NCBI GenBank assembly: GCA_900313295.1
Contig: OMQS01000118.1
Location: 1-17,958, forward strand
Source: an uncultured Eubacteriales bacterium
GTDB taxonomy: Bacteria; Bacillota; Clostridia; Oscillospirales; Oscillospiraceae
DNA length: 17,958 nt
Reading direction: 5' to 3'
Shown here: positions 1 to 7,086 of the stretch, piece after piece
Position numbering within the stretch: the first letter of the stretch is position 1
How the letters are laid out: each line of letters starts with the position of its first letter
Made by a program: the position numbers and the translations under genes
The notes under the pieces: model-generated
Told to the model about the DNA's origin: nothing
The model's input: only the letters and a program-made list of their open reading frames with translations
Databases searched by the model: none

Positions 1-58
1 CTCCTTCTACATATTTCCTTAGCCTTTCTATTATATCCAAACTGACAGGCTCTGTAAA
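1..58 (-). promoter_or_regulatory. Sigma-A promoter and RBS of a gene off the left edge
   Basis: On the minus strand TTTACA (53-58) and TATAAT (30-35) are separated by exactly 17 nt, a near-consensus housekeeping promoter. It is followed by GAAGGAG (positions 7-1), a ribosome binding site placed so that a start codon should lie within about 10 nt beyond the window edge. The promoter sits just downstream of the terminator that closes the selenium cluster, so the off-window gene is probably an independent transcription unit in the same direction. Its product is unknown from here. Confidence 0.7.
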
Positions 59-83
59 GCGGTAATCTGCTGTTTTTGCCGCA

Positions 84-117
84 AAAATCCCGAACCGGCG
101 GGGGTTCGGGACTTTTT
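84..117. terminator. Bidirectional intrinsic terminator after DUF3343 gene
   Basis: CCCGAACC (89-96) pairs perfectly with GGTTCGGG (103-110) around a 6-nt loop. AAAAA at 84-88 gives a U-run for minus-strand transcripts, and CTTTTT at 112-117 gives one for plus-strand transcripts. It lies 19 nt past the DUF3343 stop codon and closes the minus-strand selD-yedF-DUF3343 unit. Confidence 0.8.
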
Positions 118-128
118 CATAATACATT

Positions 129-365
129 TCAAATTTCGATGCGATGCACGCCGCTGTATTCTATGCCGGCGCTGCGCAGGGCGGCGGTGACGGCCTCCTC
201 CTGCTCCGGCGCCGTCTTCCACGCGAGGCCGCAGCCGGCGGTGATCTCCCGCGGCACGGGGATCAGGCGACCCGCCACGCCGTTTGCAAGGCAGTATTTC
301 TCCGCCGCCATGGCAGCTGCCGTGGCGTCGAAGGTGACTACCACGCAGGGCTTCTTTTGCAGCAT
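129..365 (-). CDS. DUF3343 putative Se/S carrier-like protein
   Basis: This 78-residue protein matches the small DUF3343 family (Pfam Se_S_carrier type), whose genes commonly sit beside yedF and selenium genes in Clostridia. The visible signature is the fold-size length plus the family Cys in ITAGCGLAWK (C45); C7 and C25 are also present. By family assignment it is a proposed carrier of selenium or sulfur between enzymes, but no biochemical role is firmly established. The ATG lies 1 nt after the yedF stop (TAA-T-ATG) with only a weak RBS, so it is probably translated by coupling to yedF. It is the last gene before a strong terminator. The family call is good; the carrier function is inferred from context. 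Confidence 0.8.
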   Translation of the reverse strand: MLQKKPCVVVTFDATAAAMAAEKYCLANGVAGRLIPVPREITAGCGLAWKTAPEQEEAVTAALRSAGIEYSGVHRIEI

Positions 366-366
366 A

Positions 367-981
367 TTACGGCCTCACGACGAGGTCGGCGGCCAGCTGC
401 TTTTCCACGATGTCGTACATATTGGTGACGCCGCCGACGGCCAGCTTCTCCGTCAGACCGTAGAAATTCAGGCAGGTGCCGCAGGTGAGGATCTCCACAC
501 CCCGCTCGGCCATAGATTTCAGATCCTCCAGAGAGAGGGAACCTTCGCAGGTGAGGAAGGCGCCGCCGTTATAAAACAAGATGGTTTTCGGCAGGTTCTC
601 CTGCTGGCTCAGGGCGTAGATAAAGGCTTTGAGCAGGTTCTTGCCCAGCTCGCCTTCACCCTCGCCCATGTGGTCGGCGCTGATGACCGCCACGATGTTC
701 TTTTTGCCGGCGGGGACAAGGCACACGGTTTCTTCGTTTTCTGCCGGCAGGTCGGCTCCGGCACCCACAGTCATGGTGACCCGATACTCGTTTTCGGCCA
801 GCTTCTCGCTCCGGACACCGTAGCCCTTCTGGTTTGCCATCTTGGTCAGGTTCTGCACGGCGATCTCATTGTCCACCAGCGTCTCCACCACACCGCCGCC
901 CTCGCCCAGCCGGCGGATGGCGTCCTTGGTCTTCACCACGGGAATGGGGCAGGTGTCCCCTATTGCGTTAACCTTCAGCAT
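367..981 (-). CDS. yedF: YedF-type sulfurtransferase-like selenium metabolism protein
   Basis: This 204-residue protein has two parts. Residues 1-72 form a TusA/SirA-like domain with the CPIP signature, whose Cys11 is the expected persulfide/perselenide carrier. Residues about 93-204 form a DsrE-like domain with C145 and the CGTC pair C167/C170 followed by LNFYG, typical of the YedF family (TIGR03527 type). YedF proteins occur with selD in many Clostridia and are thought to deliver or handle selenium, though the exact reaction is unproven. The ATG at 981 has a good GGAGG upstream (ACGGAGGAAAAAGC). The gene sits 56 nt downstream of selD and 1 nt upstream of DUF3343, so the three look like one operon. 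Confidence 0.88.
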   Translation of the reverse strand: MLKVNAIGDTCPIPVVKTKDAIRRLGEGGGVVETLVDNEIAVQNLTKMANQKGYGVRSEKLAENEYRVTMTVGAGADLPAENEETVCLVPAGKKNIVAVISADHMGEGEGELGKNLLKAFIYALSQQENLPKTILFYNGGAFLTCEGSLSLEDLKSMAERGVEILTCGTCLNFYGLTEKLAVGGVTNMYDIVEKQLAADLVVRP

Positions 982-1037
982 TGCTTTTTCCTCCGTTTTT
1001 ATTGCTTTTATCCAATTATTTTTATCAATTTATCCTA

Positions 1038-2066
1038 TTATCCCATAACGCGGATCTCAATATCCTCGCTGTCCGTCACCTCACCCACGATGGCGGCAGG
1101 TGCGCCGGCAGCTCGCAGGTCAGAAAGCAGCGCCTCTGCCTCCTCCGCGTCCACAGCCACCAGCAGCCCGCCGGAGGTCTGCGGGTCGAACAGCACCTCC
1201 TCCATGGCGAAGGGGACATTTTCAAAGCGGACGAAGGGGGCGGTGTGGTTACGGTTGCGCTGACCCGCCGCGGTGAGCAAAAACTCGTCGGCATGGTGCA
1301 GCGCCTCCTCAAAAACGGGCACGTCTCCGGCTTGGATACGGGCGCTGTGACCGCCGTCCAGCATCTCGTGAAGATGCCCCAGAAAGCTGAAGCCGGTCAC
1401 GTCTGTGCAGGCGTGGACATGGTATTTCCGGCAGCAGTCGGCGGCATACTTGTTCAGAGTGGTCATAGAGTCGATGGCAGCCTGCATGGCCTCCGGACTG
1501 GCCTCGCCCACGCGATTCGCGGTGCAGAGGATGCCCACGCCCAGCCGCTTGGTCAGCAGGAGCTTGTCGCCCTTTCGGGGGGTGTTGTTGGCGTAGATAT
1601 GCTCCGGATGCACCGTGCCCATGACGGACAGACCGTACTTCACGTCGGCGTCGGCGATGGAGTGTCCGCCTACCAGCGTGCCGCCGGCCTCGGCCACCTT
1701 TTCCGCGCCGCCGCGCATCATTTCGCCCAGAACGTTCAGGTCTTCCTTTTCCGGAAAACACACGATGTTCAGCGCCGTTTTTACCTCGCCGCCCATGGCC
1801 CAGACATCGCTGAGGGCGTTGGTAGCGGCAATTTTCCCGAAGGTGTAGGGGTCATCCACCATGGGGGGGAAGAAGTCCAGGGTCTGCACCACCGCCACGT
1901 CGTCCGTGAGCTGATAGACGGCGGCGTCGTCCTTGCTGTCGTACCCGATGAGCAGGGCGGGATCCGGCGGGAACTTGGGCAGGCGCTCCAGCACGCGGCT
2001 CAGCACACCGGCGCCCAGCTTGGCGGTGCAGCCGCCGCCCTTGCAGAACAGTTTTTCGCTTCCCAT
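1038..2066 (-). CDS. selD: Selenide, water dikinase (selenophosphate synthetase)
   Basis: SelD makes selenophosphate from selenide and ATP, the Se donor for Sec-tRNA and 2-selenouridine. The protein is 342 residues when started at the ATG at 2066, chosen because AAGGAGG lies 6 nt before it and homology starts here; a longer in-frame start at 2240 would add a repeat-derived tail. E. coli SelD is 347 residues. The N-terminal active-site loop GGGCTAKLG supplies the catalytic Cys13 and Lys16 (E. coli C17 and K20); many relatives have Sec at this Cys. Further family motifs are [28 protein letters not shown] and DPQTSGGLL. It is first in the selD-yedF-DUF3343 cluster. selA, selB and tRNA-Sec are not in this window. 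Confidence 0.95.
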   Translation of the reverse strand: MGSEKLFCKGGGCTAKLGAGVLSRVLERLPKFPPDPALLIGYDSKDDAAVYQLTDDVAVVQTLDFFPPMVDDPYTFGKIAATNALSDVWAMGGEVKTALNIVCFPEKEDLNVLGEMMRGGAEKVAEAGGTLVGGHSIADADVKYGLSVMGTVHPEHIYANNTPRKGDKLLLTKRLGVGILCTANRVGEASPEAMQAAIDSMTTLNKYAADCCRKYHVHACTDVTGFSFLGHLHEMLDGGHSARIQAGDVPVFEEALHHADEFLLTAAGQRNRNHTAPFVRFENVPFAMEEVLFDPQTSGGLLVAVDAEEAEALLSDLRAAGAPAAIVGEVTDSEDIEIRVMG

Positions 2067-2462
2067 GGGGAGCCTCCTTGGTTTTTTTATTTTAAAAATG
2101 GATCCTGTCATTTTGGGCGAACAGAGGCATCCGCCCCTACGCAGGACTTGAGGGTGCGGTGCATACGGGTCGTCGGGGACGCCGACCCCTACGCAGGGCA
2201 GGGGGGAGCCGGCGCGTGGGGGTATTACGGATTGCCACACCGGTGACGTCGGTCACCGGTTCGCAATGACAGAGTTTTGAAGTGCAGCAGGTAATGGCGG
2301 GACGATGTAGGCATCGCCCCCTACGGAGTTGGTAAAATGCCTGTAGGACGTGGCCCGTGTGCCCCGCCGCTGGGGGTGCGGTGCGTAGTCGGCGGCGGCA
2401 CACATGGGTGCCGCCCTACGGGGGGGACAAAAAATGCGGTGCATCATTGTCCCTTACGAAAA
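2067..2462. repeat. Cluster of palindromic interspersed repeats upstream of selD
   Basis: This 396-nt stretch has no convincing gene. It holds at least five short hairpins that mostly end in CCCTACG: GGGCG/CGCCC at 2115-2136, GGGTCG/CGACCC at 2167-2188, CGATG/CATCG at 2303-2316, GGCGGCAC/GTGCCGCC at 2394-2415, and GGGACAA/TTGTCCC at 2424-2453. It also has one copy of the ATTGC/GCAAT element at 2226-2272. Several hairpins are preceded by GGTGCGGTGC. The same motifs recur near 6880-7066 and 8417-8658. Confidence 0.85.
2226..2272. repeat. Solo palindromic repeat (ATTGC/GCAAT type)
   Basis: The element runs from TTACGGATTGCCACA to TTCGCAATGACAG. An outer stem ATTGC/GCAAT encloses a perfect inner hairpin, CCGGTGAC-GTCG-GTCACCGG. 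It is identical in all essentials to the copy at 8417-8464 and related to those at 7021-7066 and 8616-8658. Confidence 0.9.
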
Positions 2463-2463
2463 T

Positions 2464-2491
2464 AGAATAGCACAAATCCGGAGAATGTAAA
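2464..2491 (-). promoter_or_regulatory. Candidate selD promoter
   Basis: On the minus strand TTTACA (2486-2491) and TATTCT (2464-2469) are spaced by 16 nt, with an extended -10 TG (TGCTATTCT). It is the best sigma-A match upstream of selD. If it is used, the selD transcript would carry a 5' leader of about 390 nt made largely of palindromic repeats. This assignment is inference only. Confidence 0.5.
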
Positions 2492-2568
2492 ATAGAATTA
2501 CTCAATGAGTGTGTTTAGCCATCGTTTTTATGAATAATTCGGGCAGAAAGCGCCTCTCTGTTCCGAGG

Positions 2569-2597
2569 TTGCGCGGCGGGGGCATTTCTGCTATAAT
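2569..2597 (+). promoter_or_regulatory. Promoter of the nucleoside kinase gene
   Basis: A perfect TATAAT at 2592-2597 carries an extended -10 (TGCTATAAT). The -35 at 17-nt spacing (2569-2574, TTGCGC) is weak, as is usual for extended -10 promoters. It lies 65 nt before the kinase ATG. Confidence 0.65.
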
Positions 2598-2661
2598 GGG
2601 TACATACTTTTTTATTTTATATATTATCTTATCTATCATCGGCTGAAAGGAGCACACCGCC

Positions 2662-3588
2662 ATGCGCGTTATCGACTTGGAAAACATTAATCTGGCCATG
2701 CGCAACGAGGAGCAGTTCGTGCTGCGCTGCGAGGAGGTATTTCACGACAAGATCAGCTCTGCCGCCGCCATCATTCTGGCCGGCAAGACCAAAAAGCCCA
2801 TCGTGGCGCTCACCGGCCCCTCCGGCTCTGGCAAGACCACCACGGCCATGCGCCTGCAGCAGTATCTGGAAAATCTGGGCGTGAAGGTGTGCATGCTGAG
2901 CATGGACAACTTCTTCCTGCCGCTGGATCAGCGGCCGCCGGAAGCCACCGACTGGGAAAGTCCCTACTGCGTGAACCGCGACTTGCTGGTGGATTGTATC
3001 CACCGGCTGGCGGACGGGCAGGAGGTGGAGGTGCCGTGGTACGACTTCGTCACCGGCAACACCGGCGGCTGGCGCAAAATGCAGGGAGACAAGGACGCCA
3101 TCATCATCGCCGAGGGCATCCACATGCTCAATCCCCTGATCTTTGACCGGCTACGCAGCGAGGCCAACGGCATCTATGTGGCGCCCCGCACCCGCATCAT
3201 CACCAACGACGACAAGATCGTCCGCCCCGAACAGCTGCGGGTGGTGCGGCGGATGATCAGGGACTACAAGACCCGCGGCCACTCCCTGCAGGACACCGTG
3301 CGCAAGGCGCAGAGCGTGGATCGGGGCGAGGTGAACTATATCCAGCCCCACAAGCACAACGCCGCCATTCACATCGACACCTTCCATGACTATGAGCCGT
3401 GCATTCTGGCCAAGTATCTGGAGGAGATTCCCTGCTTCCGCGAGGAGCTGACGCCGGAGTTCATCAACCAGTACGGCCTCACGGATCTGATGAAGGCCGT
3501 GGAGAGCGTGCCGCCGCTGCACACCCCCTTCGTGCCGCTGAACTCCATCGTGCGGGAGTTCGTGGGCGGGAGCTGCTTCCAGTATTGA
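2662..3588 (+). CDS. Uridine kinase-like P-loop nucleoside kinase
   Basis: This 308-residue cytosolic kinase belongs to the phosphoribulokinase/uridine kinase family, which phosphorylates a nucleoside or similar sugar alcohol with ATP. The Walker A loop is GPSGSGKTT (52-60). MDNFF (81-85) carries the Asp expected to act on substrate, EGIH (151-154) fits the Walker B/lid region, and an Arg-rich segment near 215-230 (RVVRRMIRDYK) matches the lid. It lacks the N-terminal TGS domain found in the longer clostridial uridine kinase homologues and is longer than E. coli Udk (213 residues). The extra length is an N-terminal lead-in and a C-terminal extension ending GGSCFQY. The start has AAAGGAG 9 nt upstream. 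It is a single gene convergent with the M23 gene. Substrate specificity cannot be read from sequence, so no symbol is given. Confidence 0.82.
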   Translation: MRVIDLENINLAMRNEEQFVLRCEEVFHDKISSAAAIILAGKTKKPIVALTGPSGSGKTTTAMRLQQYLENLGVKVCMLSMDNFFLPLDQRPPEATDWESPYCVNRDLLVDCIHRLADGQEVEVPWYDFVTGNTGGWRKMQGDKDAIIIAEGIHMLNPLIFDRLRSEANGIYVAPRTRIITNDDKIVRPEQLRVVRRMIRDYKTRGHSLQDTVRKAQSVDRGEVNYIQPHKHNAAIHIDTFHDYEPCILAKYLEEIPCFREELTPEFINQYGLTDLMKAVESVPPLHTPFVPLNSIVREFVGGSCFQY

Positions 3589-3654
3589 TTTTTTCGGCGC
3601 GGAAAATGCGCACGCAGTATGCGGAAAAGCCGCGGCACGGAGCGCAGACGATAA

Positions 3655-3694
3655 AAAATATGTAACCGCAGAGATGGCTTTCATCCCTGCGGTT
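3655..3694. terminator. Bidirectional terminator between kinase and M23 gene
   Basis: AACCGCAG (3664-3671) pairs with CTGCGGTT (3687-3694), with an inner GATG/CATC extension, followed by TTTTTT for the plus-strand kinase. AAAAAATA just before the stem gives a U-run for the convergent minus-strand M23 gene, whose stop codon at 3697 is adjacent. Confidence 0.85.
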
Positions 3695-3696
3695 TT

Positions 3697-4353
3697 TTAC
3701 TGCTTCACATATTCGGAGGGGTTTACCACTTTGCCGTCCTTGCTGACGGAGAAGTGCAGGTGGGGGCCTACATCCCCCTCGGCGGCAGCGGTGGAGCCGA
3801 CACGGCCGATGATGTCGCCGGCCTTCACGGTCTTGCCCTGCTCCACAGGCGGCTCCTGCTGCAGGGAGCTATACTGGGTTTCATAGCCGTCGGCGTGGGC
3901 GATGACCACGGTGACACCCATGAGGTCGTCATAGCGCACCATTTTTACGGTGCCGTCGGCGGCAGTCTTTACGGCGTCGCCCTCCTCAGCCTTGATGTCC
4001 ACGCCGTCATGGGTGCGCCAGTCGGCCATGGTTTCGTCATACATCAGCTCCGTCATGCTGAACACCGTGACGGTGGTGCCGTCCAGCGGGGAGCAGACCT
4101 GGGGCAGCAGCTCCTCCGGCTGAAGGGTCTCCTGCACAGGCTCCGGATCAGGCTTGACCTCCGGCTGCTGAATATTTTCCACAGGCTCCTGACGCACAAC
4201 AGGAGTGTTCTTGTCCTCCTCCGCCACCTTGGCCTGCTGCACCAGAGCAAAATAGCCGGCCACGCCGATGGCCGCCAGACATAGCACCAGGGCTATGTAA
4301 AAGCCCCGACCGCCGAAGAAGCTCCGCGCCTTGTTATGATCCATTCGACTCAT
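3697..4353 (-). CDS. Membrane-anchored M23 (LytM) peptidase, SpoIIQ-like
   Basis: The protein is 218 residues from the ATG at 4353, which has GGAAAGGTGA 5 nt upstream; an in-frame ATG 11 codons earlier has no RBS. A short basic cytoplasmic N-terminus precedes one membrane helix (about 18-38). A Pro/Glu-rich linker (about 45-85) then leads to an M23 domain with intact zinc motifs: HDGVD (H115, D119) and PHLH (H198, H200). Length, topology and the WRTHDGVDI context match clostridial SpoIIQ. That protein partners SpoIIIAH across the engulfed forespore membranes and, unlike B. subtilis SpoIIQ, keeps its metal ligands. A cell-wall endopeptidase unrelated to sporulation is the alternative. No spoIIIA or spoIID gene is adjacent, and I could not identify a clear sigma-F promoter. 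Confidence 0.7.
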   Translation of the reverse strand: MSRMDHNKARSFFGGRGFYIALVLCLAAIGVAGYFALVQQAKVAEEDKNTPVVRQEPVENIQQPEVKPDPEPVQETLQPEELLPQVCSPLDGTTVTVFSMTELMYDETMADWRTHDGVDIKAEEGDAVKTAADGTVKMVRYDDLMGVTVVIAHADGYETQYSSLQQEPPVEQGKTVKAGDIIGRVGSTAAAEGDVGPHLHFSVSKDGKVVNPSEYVKQ

Positions 4354-4425
4354 ATCATTCACCTTTCCTGCGGCGCTGTGCCGCACGCCGCAGAGTGTCC
4401 GGCCTGCGGCCGCCGAATTGCGCAG

Positions 4426-4467
4426 AAAAAACTCGCTGCCTGCAGTATGCGCAGGCAGCGGGTTTTT
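4426..4467. terminator. Strong terminator after gpmI, symmetric
   Basis: CGCTGCCTGC (4434-4443) pairs perfectly with GCAGGCAGCG (4451-4460) around a 7-nt loop. AAAAAA at 4426-4431 is the U-run for minus-strand transcripts from gpmI. TTTTTT at 4463-4468 would serve plus-strand transcripts. It separates the glycolytic unit from the SpoIIQ-like gene, so the latter must have its own promoter in the 70 nt between them. Confidence 0.88.
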
Positions 4468-4493
4468 TAAACATGCTCAATATTTTTTATAAT

Positions 4494-6005
4494 TCAGCGA
4501 ACGATAAGGGTCTTGCCGTCCATCTCCGGCGGGCAGGCCAGACCCATCACGTCCAGAATGGTGGGGGCAATATCGGCCAGACGACCCTCCCGCAGCTCCG
4601 TGCCGGCGCCGCAGAGGATGAAGGGCACGCGGTTGGTGGTGTGGGCGGTCATGGGGCTGCCGTCGGGCTGGAGCATGACCTCGGCATTGCCGTGGTCGGC
4701 GGTGATCATGGCGATGCCGCCCATTTCCAGCGTGGCATCCACCACCCTGCCCACGCACTCGTCCACCGTTTCCACGGCCTTGATGGCGGCGGGCAGCACG
4801 CCGGTGTGACCCACCATGTCGCAGTTGGCAAAGTTCAGGATCACCACGTCGTAGGCGCCGCTTTTGATGCGCTCGACGCACTTGTCGCACACCTCATAGG
4901 CGCTCATCTCGGGCTGCAGGTCGTAAGTAGCCACCTTGGGGGAGGCCACCAGCACGCGGTCTTCGCCGGGATACTGCGTTTCCACGCCGCCGTTGAAGAA
5001 GAAGGTGACGTGGGCGTATTTCTCCGTTTCGGCAATGCGCAGCTGAGTCAGACCCAGAGAGCTGAGGTACTCGCCCAGGCCGTTTTTCACGGCGATGCGC
5101 GGCCAGGCCACCAGCACGTTGGGCATGGAGGCGTCGTACTCCGTGTTGCAGACGTAGGTGGTGGGGAAAAACTCGCGGGGGAAGCCGTCAAACTCCGGAT
5201 CCACCATGGCGCGGGTGATCTCCCGCGCGCGGTCGGGACGGTAGTTGAAGAAAATGATGCTGTCGTTATTGGAGATGGTGCCCTCGCTGTCGCAGACCAC
5301 AGGCTCCACGAACTCGTCCGTGACGCCGTTTTCATAGCTCTGCGCCACGGCGGCCACGGGGTCGGGGTTCTGCACACCCTCGCCGTAGACCATGGCGTCG
5401 TATGCCATTTGCAGCCGCTCCCAGCGCTTGTCACGATCCATGGCATAGTAGCGCCCCATGACGGTGGCGATCTTGCCTACGCCAAGCTCGCGGCACTTTT
5501 CTACGCACTCGGCCACAAAGCCCTTGCCGCTGGTGGGGGACACGTCGCGCCCGTCCAGAAAAGCGTGGATATAGACCCTCGTCAGCCCCTTGTCCTTGGC
5601 CATTTTCAGCAGCGCCCACAGGTGCTCCACGGTGGAGTGTACGCCGCCATTGGAGAGCAGGCCGTACAGGTGGAGGCTGCTGCCCTTGGCGAGACAGTCA
5701 TCCATGGCCTTGTTATAGGCGGGATTCTTGAAAAATTCGCCGGTTTCGATGGCGCGGCTGATGCGGGGCAGATCCTGAAAGACGACGCGGCCGCCGCCGA
5801 TGTTGGTATGCCCCACTTCGCTGTTGCCCATCTGCCCGGCGGGCAGACCCACGTCCAGCCCCGAGGCAGAGAGGGTGGTATGGGCATTCTCGGCAAAGAG
5901 CCGATCCAGCACCGGGGTATTGGCCAGCGCCACGGCGTTGCCGGGGCCGGGGGTGCCCATGCCGAAGCCGTCCATGATAACGAGTACAGTGGGTGTTTTA
6001 TTCAT
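4494..6005 (-). CDS. gpmI: 2,3-bisphosphoglycerate-independent phosphoglycerate mutase
   Basis: GpmI interconverts 3- and 2-phosphoglycerate in the cytosol by a Mn-dependent phosphoserine mechanism. The protein has 503 residues, a normal length. The metal-binding Asp12 lies in VLVIMDGFGM, and the nucleophile Ser62 in GNSEVGHTNIG. The substrate-domain motif DGRDVSPTS follows, then the C-terminal metal cluster ITADHGNAEVM. The ATG at 6005 has GTGAGGT about 9 nt upstream. It follows tpiA by 29 nt on the same strand and ends at a strong terminator, so pgk, tpiA and gpmI probably form a lower-glycolysis transcription unit, as in many Firmicutes. eno is not adjacent. Confidence 0.97.
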   Translation of the reverse strand: MNKTPTVLVIMDGFGMGTPGPGNAVALANTPVLDRLFAENAHTTLSASGLDVGLPAGQMGNSEVGHTNIGGGRVVFQDLPRISRAIETGEFFKNPAYNKAMDDCLAKGSSLHLYGLLSNGGVHSTVEHLWALLKMAKDKGLTRVYIHAFLDGRDVSPTSGKGFVAECVEKCRELGVGKIATVMGRYYAMDRDKRWERLQMAYDAMVYGEGVQNPDPVAAVAQSYENGVTDEFVEPVVCDSEGTISNNDSIIFFNYRPDRAREITRAMVDPEFDGFPREFFPTTYVCNTEYDASMPNVLVAWPRIAVKNGLGEYLSSLGLTQLRIAETEKYAHVTFFFNGGVETQYPGEDRVLVASPKVATYDLQPEMSAYEVCDKCVERIKSGAYDVVILNFANCDMVGHTGVLPAAIKAVETVDECVGRVVDATLEMGGIAMITADHGNAEVMLQPDGSPMTAHTTNRVPFILCGAGTELREGRLADIAPTILDVMGLACPPEMDGKTLIVR

Positions 6006-6034
6006 AATGATCTTACCTCACTTTTTGCGGCCGC

Positions 6035-6808
6035 TCAGTCCTGATTGGCGGCATTGATGATGTCCACAAACTGCGCCGGATCCAGTGCGGCGCCGCCGAT
6101 AAGCCCGCCGTCGATGTCCAGCTGCGCCAGCAGCTCCGCGGCGTTGGAGGGTTTCATGGAGCCGCCGTACTGCACCGTGACGGAGCGGGCGATGCGGGCG
6201 CCGTACAGGTGGCGGATGGTGGTGCGGATGAAGGTGCAGACCTCGGCGGCCTGCTGGGCGGTGGCGGTCTTGCCGGTGCCGATGGCCCACACAGGCTCAT
6301 AGGCGATGACGCACTTGCGCACCTTCTCCGCCGGCACGCCGGCCAACGCGCTCTTGAGCTGCAGGGCGATAAGCTCCATGGTGATGCCCAACTCACGCTG
6401 CTCCAGCGTTTCGCCCACGCAGATGATGGGGTGCAGGCCGGCCTCCAGCGCGGCGGCCACCTTCTTATTCACGGTGAAATCCGTTTCGCCAAAGTACTGG
6501 CGGCGCTCGGAGTGGCCGATGATGACGTATTTCACGCCCAGATCCTTCAGCATATCCGCCGACACCTCGCCGGTGTAGGCTCCGCTCTTTTCATAAAAAA
6601 CATTCTCCGCGCCCACGGACACCCGCAGATCTTTGAACGCCTTGATGGCGGCGGGAATGTTCACGGCGGGGACGCACACCACCACGTCGCACCACTTGGT
6701 GCGGGGCAGCAGGCGCTTAAGCTCCTCGGCGAATTTCTTGGTTTCAGAGGCGGTCTTATTCATCTTCCAGTTGCCGGCGATGATGGTCTTGCGATATCTG
6801 CTATTCAT
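6035..6808 (-). CDS. tpiA: Triosephosphate isomerase
   Basis: This TIM-barrel enzyme interconverts dihydroxyacetone phosphate and glyceraldehyde 3-phosphate. The 257 residues are typical. Lys15 lies in AGNWKMNK, the catalytic His99 in IIGHSERR, and the base Glu171 in [13 protein letters not shown]; the phosphate-gripping loop is next to it. It lies between pgk (upstream, separated by a 278-nt repeat block) and gpmI (29 nt downstream). The start at 6808 is fixed by homology. AGGAG is 15 nt upstream, unusually far, because a five-codon mini-ORF (ATG AGA AAA TTA TGA) intervenes and its stop overlaps the tpiA ATG. Confidence 0.97.
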   Translation of the reverse strand: MNSRYRKTIIAGNWKMNKTASETKKFAEELKRLLPRTKWCDVVVCVPAVNIPAAIKAFKDLRVSVGAENVFYEKSGAYTGEVSADMLKDLGVKYVIIGHSERRQYFGETDFTVNKKVAAALEAGLHPIICVGETLEQRELGITMELIALQLKSALAGVPAEKVRKCVIAYEPVWAIGTGKTATAQQAAEVCTFIRTTIRHLYGARIARSVTVQYGGSMKPSNAAELLAQLDIDGGLIGGAALDPAQFVDIINAANQD

Positions 6809-7086
6809 AATTTTCTCATTTAACTCCTAAGATTTTTATATTAATTTTTAATGATAATGCAGGAATAATGGCACAAAGGCCAAGGGTGCGGGGCAAACAG
6901 GTCATTGGGGACGCCGGCCCCTACACATAGAGATGCCGTTTTTATAAGGCTGTCATTCCGAGGAGCGAAGCGACGTGGGAATCCGTATTCCCCTTTGACA
7001 AGGGGTGCGGTGCGGGGGTATTACGGATTGCCACAGCCGGTGTGCGCACCGGCTTCGCAATGACAGGGGGCGCGGCGGGGTAAGGC
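6809..7086. repeat. Repeat-filled pgk-tpiA spacer
   Basis: There is no gene here. From left to right it holds an A/T-rich tract next to tpiA (6825-6870), a GGTGCGGGGC-led CCCCTACAC hairpin remnant (about 6883-6926), and the 116-nt composite element at 6951-7066. No clear terminator or strong promoter was seen, so pgk read-through into tpiA is possible. Confidence 0.75.
6951..7066. repeat. MITE-like composite palindromic element, copy 1
   Basis: The left arm 6951-6986 (TGTCATTCCGAGGAGCGAAG onward to GGAATCCGTA) and the right arm 7021-7066 (TTACGGATTGCC to CGCAATGACAG) are inverted relatives. A short G/C linker joins them and contains GGTGCGGTGC. The whole is bounded by TGTCATT...AATGACA. A second copy with the same layout is at 8546-8658. 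No transposase is encoded, and no target-site duplication is obvious. Confidence 0.85.

Noticed and set aside
1..127. Minus-strand frame beginning 1 nt after the DUF3343 stop and running off the left edge (MYYEKVPNP...)
   Set aside because: It passes through the terminator hairpin and a complete -35/-10 promoter, which explains the sequence better than coding does.
1038..2066. Selenocysteine (UGA) codon in selD or neighbouring genes
   Set aside because: The SelD active-site position is an ordinary Cys codon (TGC), and none of the frames ends at a TGA with family sequence continuing after it.
2067..2240. 58-residue N-terminal extension of SelD
   Set aside because: The residues come from repeat DNA, the conserved protein starts at the ATG with AAGGAGG, and family length fits without the extension.
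981..2246. 421-codon plus-strand open frame over selD
   Set aside because: It is a shadow of selD that runs out into the repeat cluster; it has no recognisable domain.
2067..2462. CRISPR array
   Set aside because: The repeats are imperfect hairpins with unequal spacing and no constant repeat-spacer periodicity, and no cas gene is present.
2641..3588. Full-length TGS-domain uridine kinase truncated at its N-terminus
   Set aside because: A good promoter and RBS sit directly before the 308-residue frame, and no TGS-like coding remnant is visible upstream.
4395..6044. 549-codon plus-strand open frame covering gpmI
   Set aside because: It lies antisense to a clearly conserved enzyme, has His/Gly/Val-rich composition typical of the complement of GC-rich codons, no family match that I recognise, and runs through a terminator.
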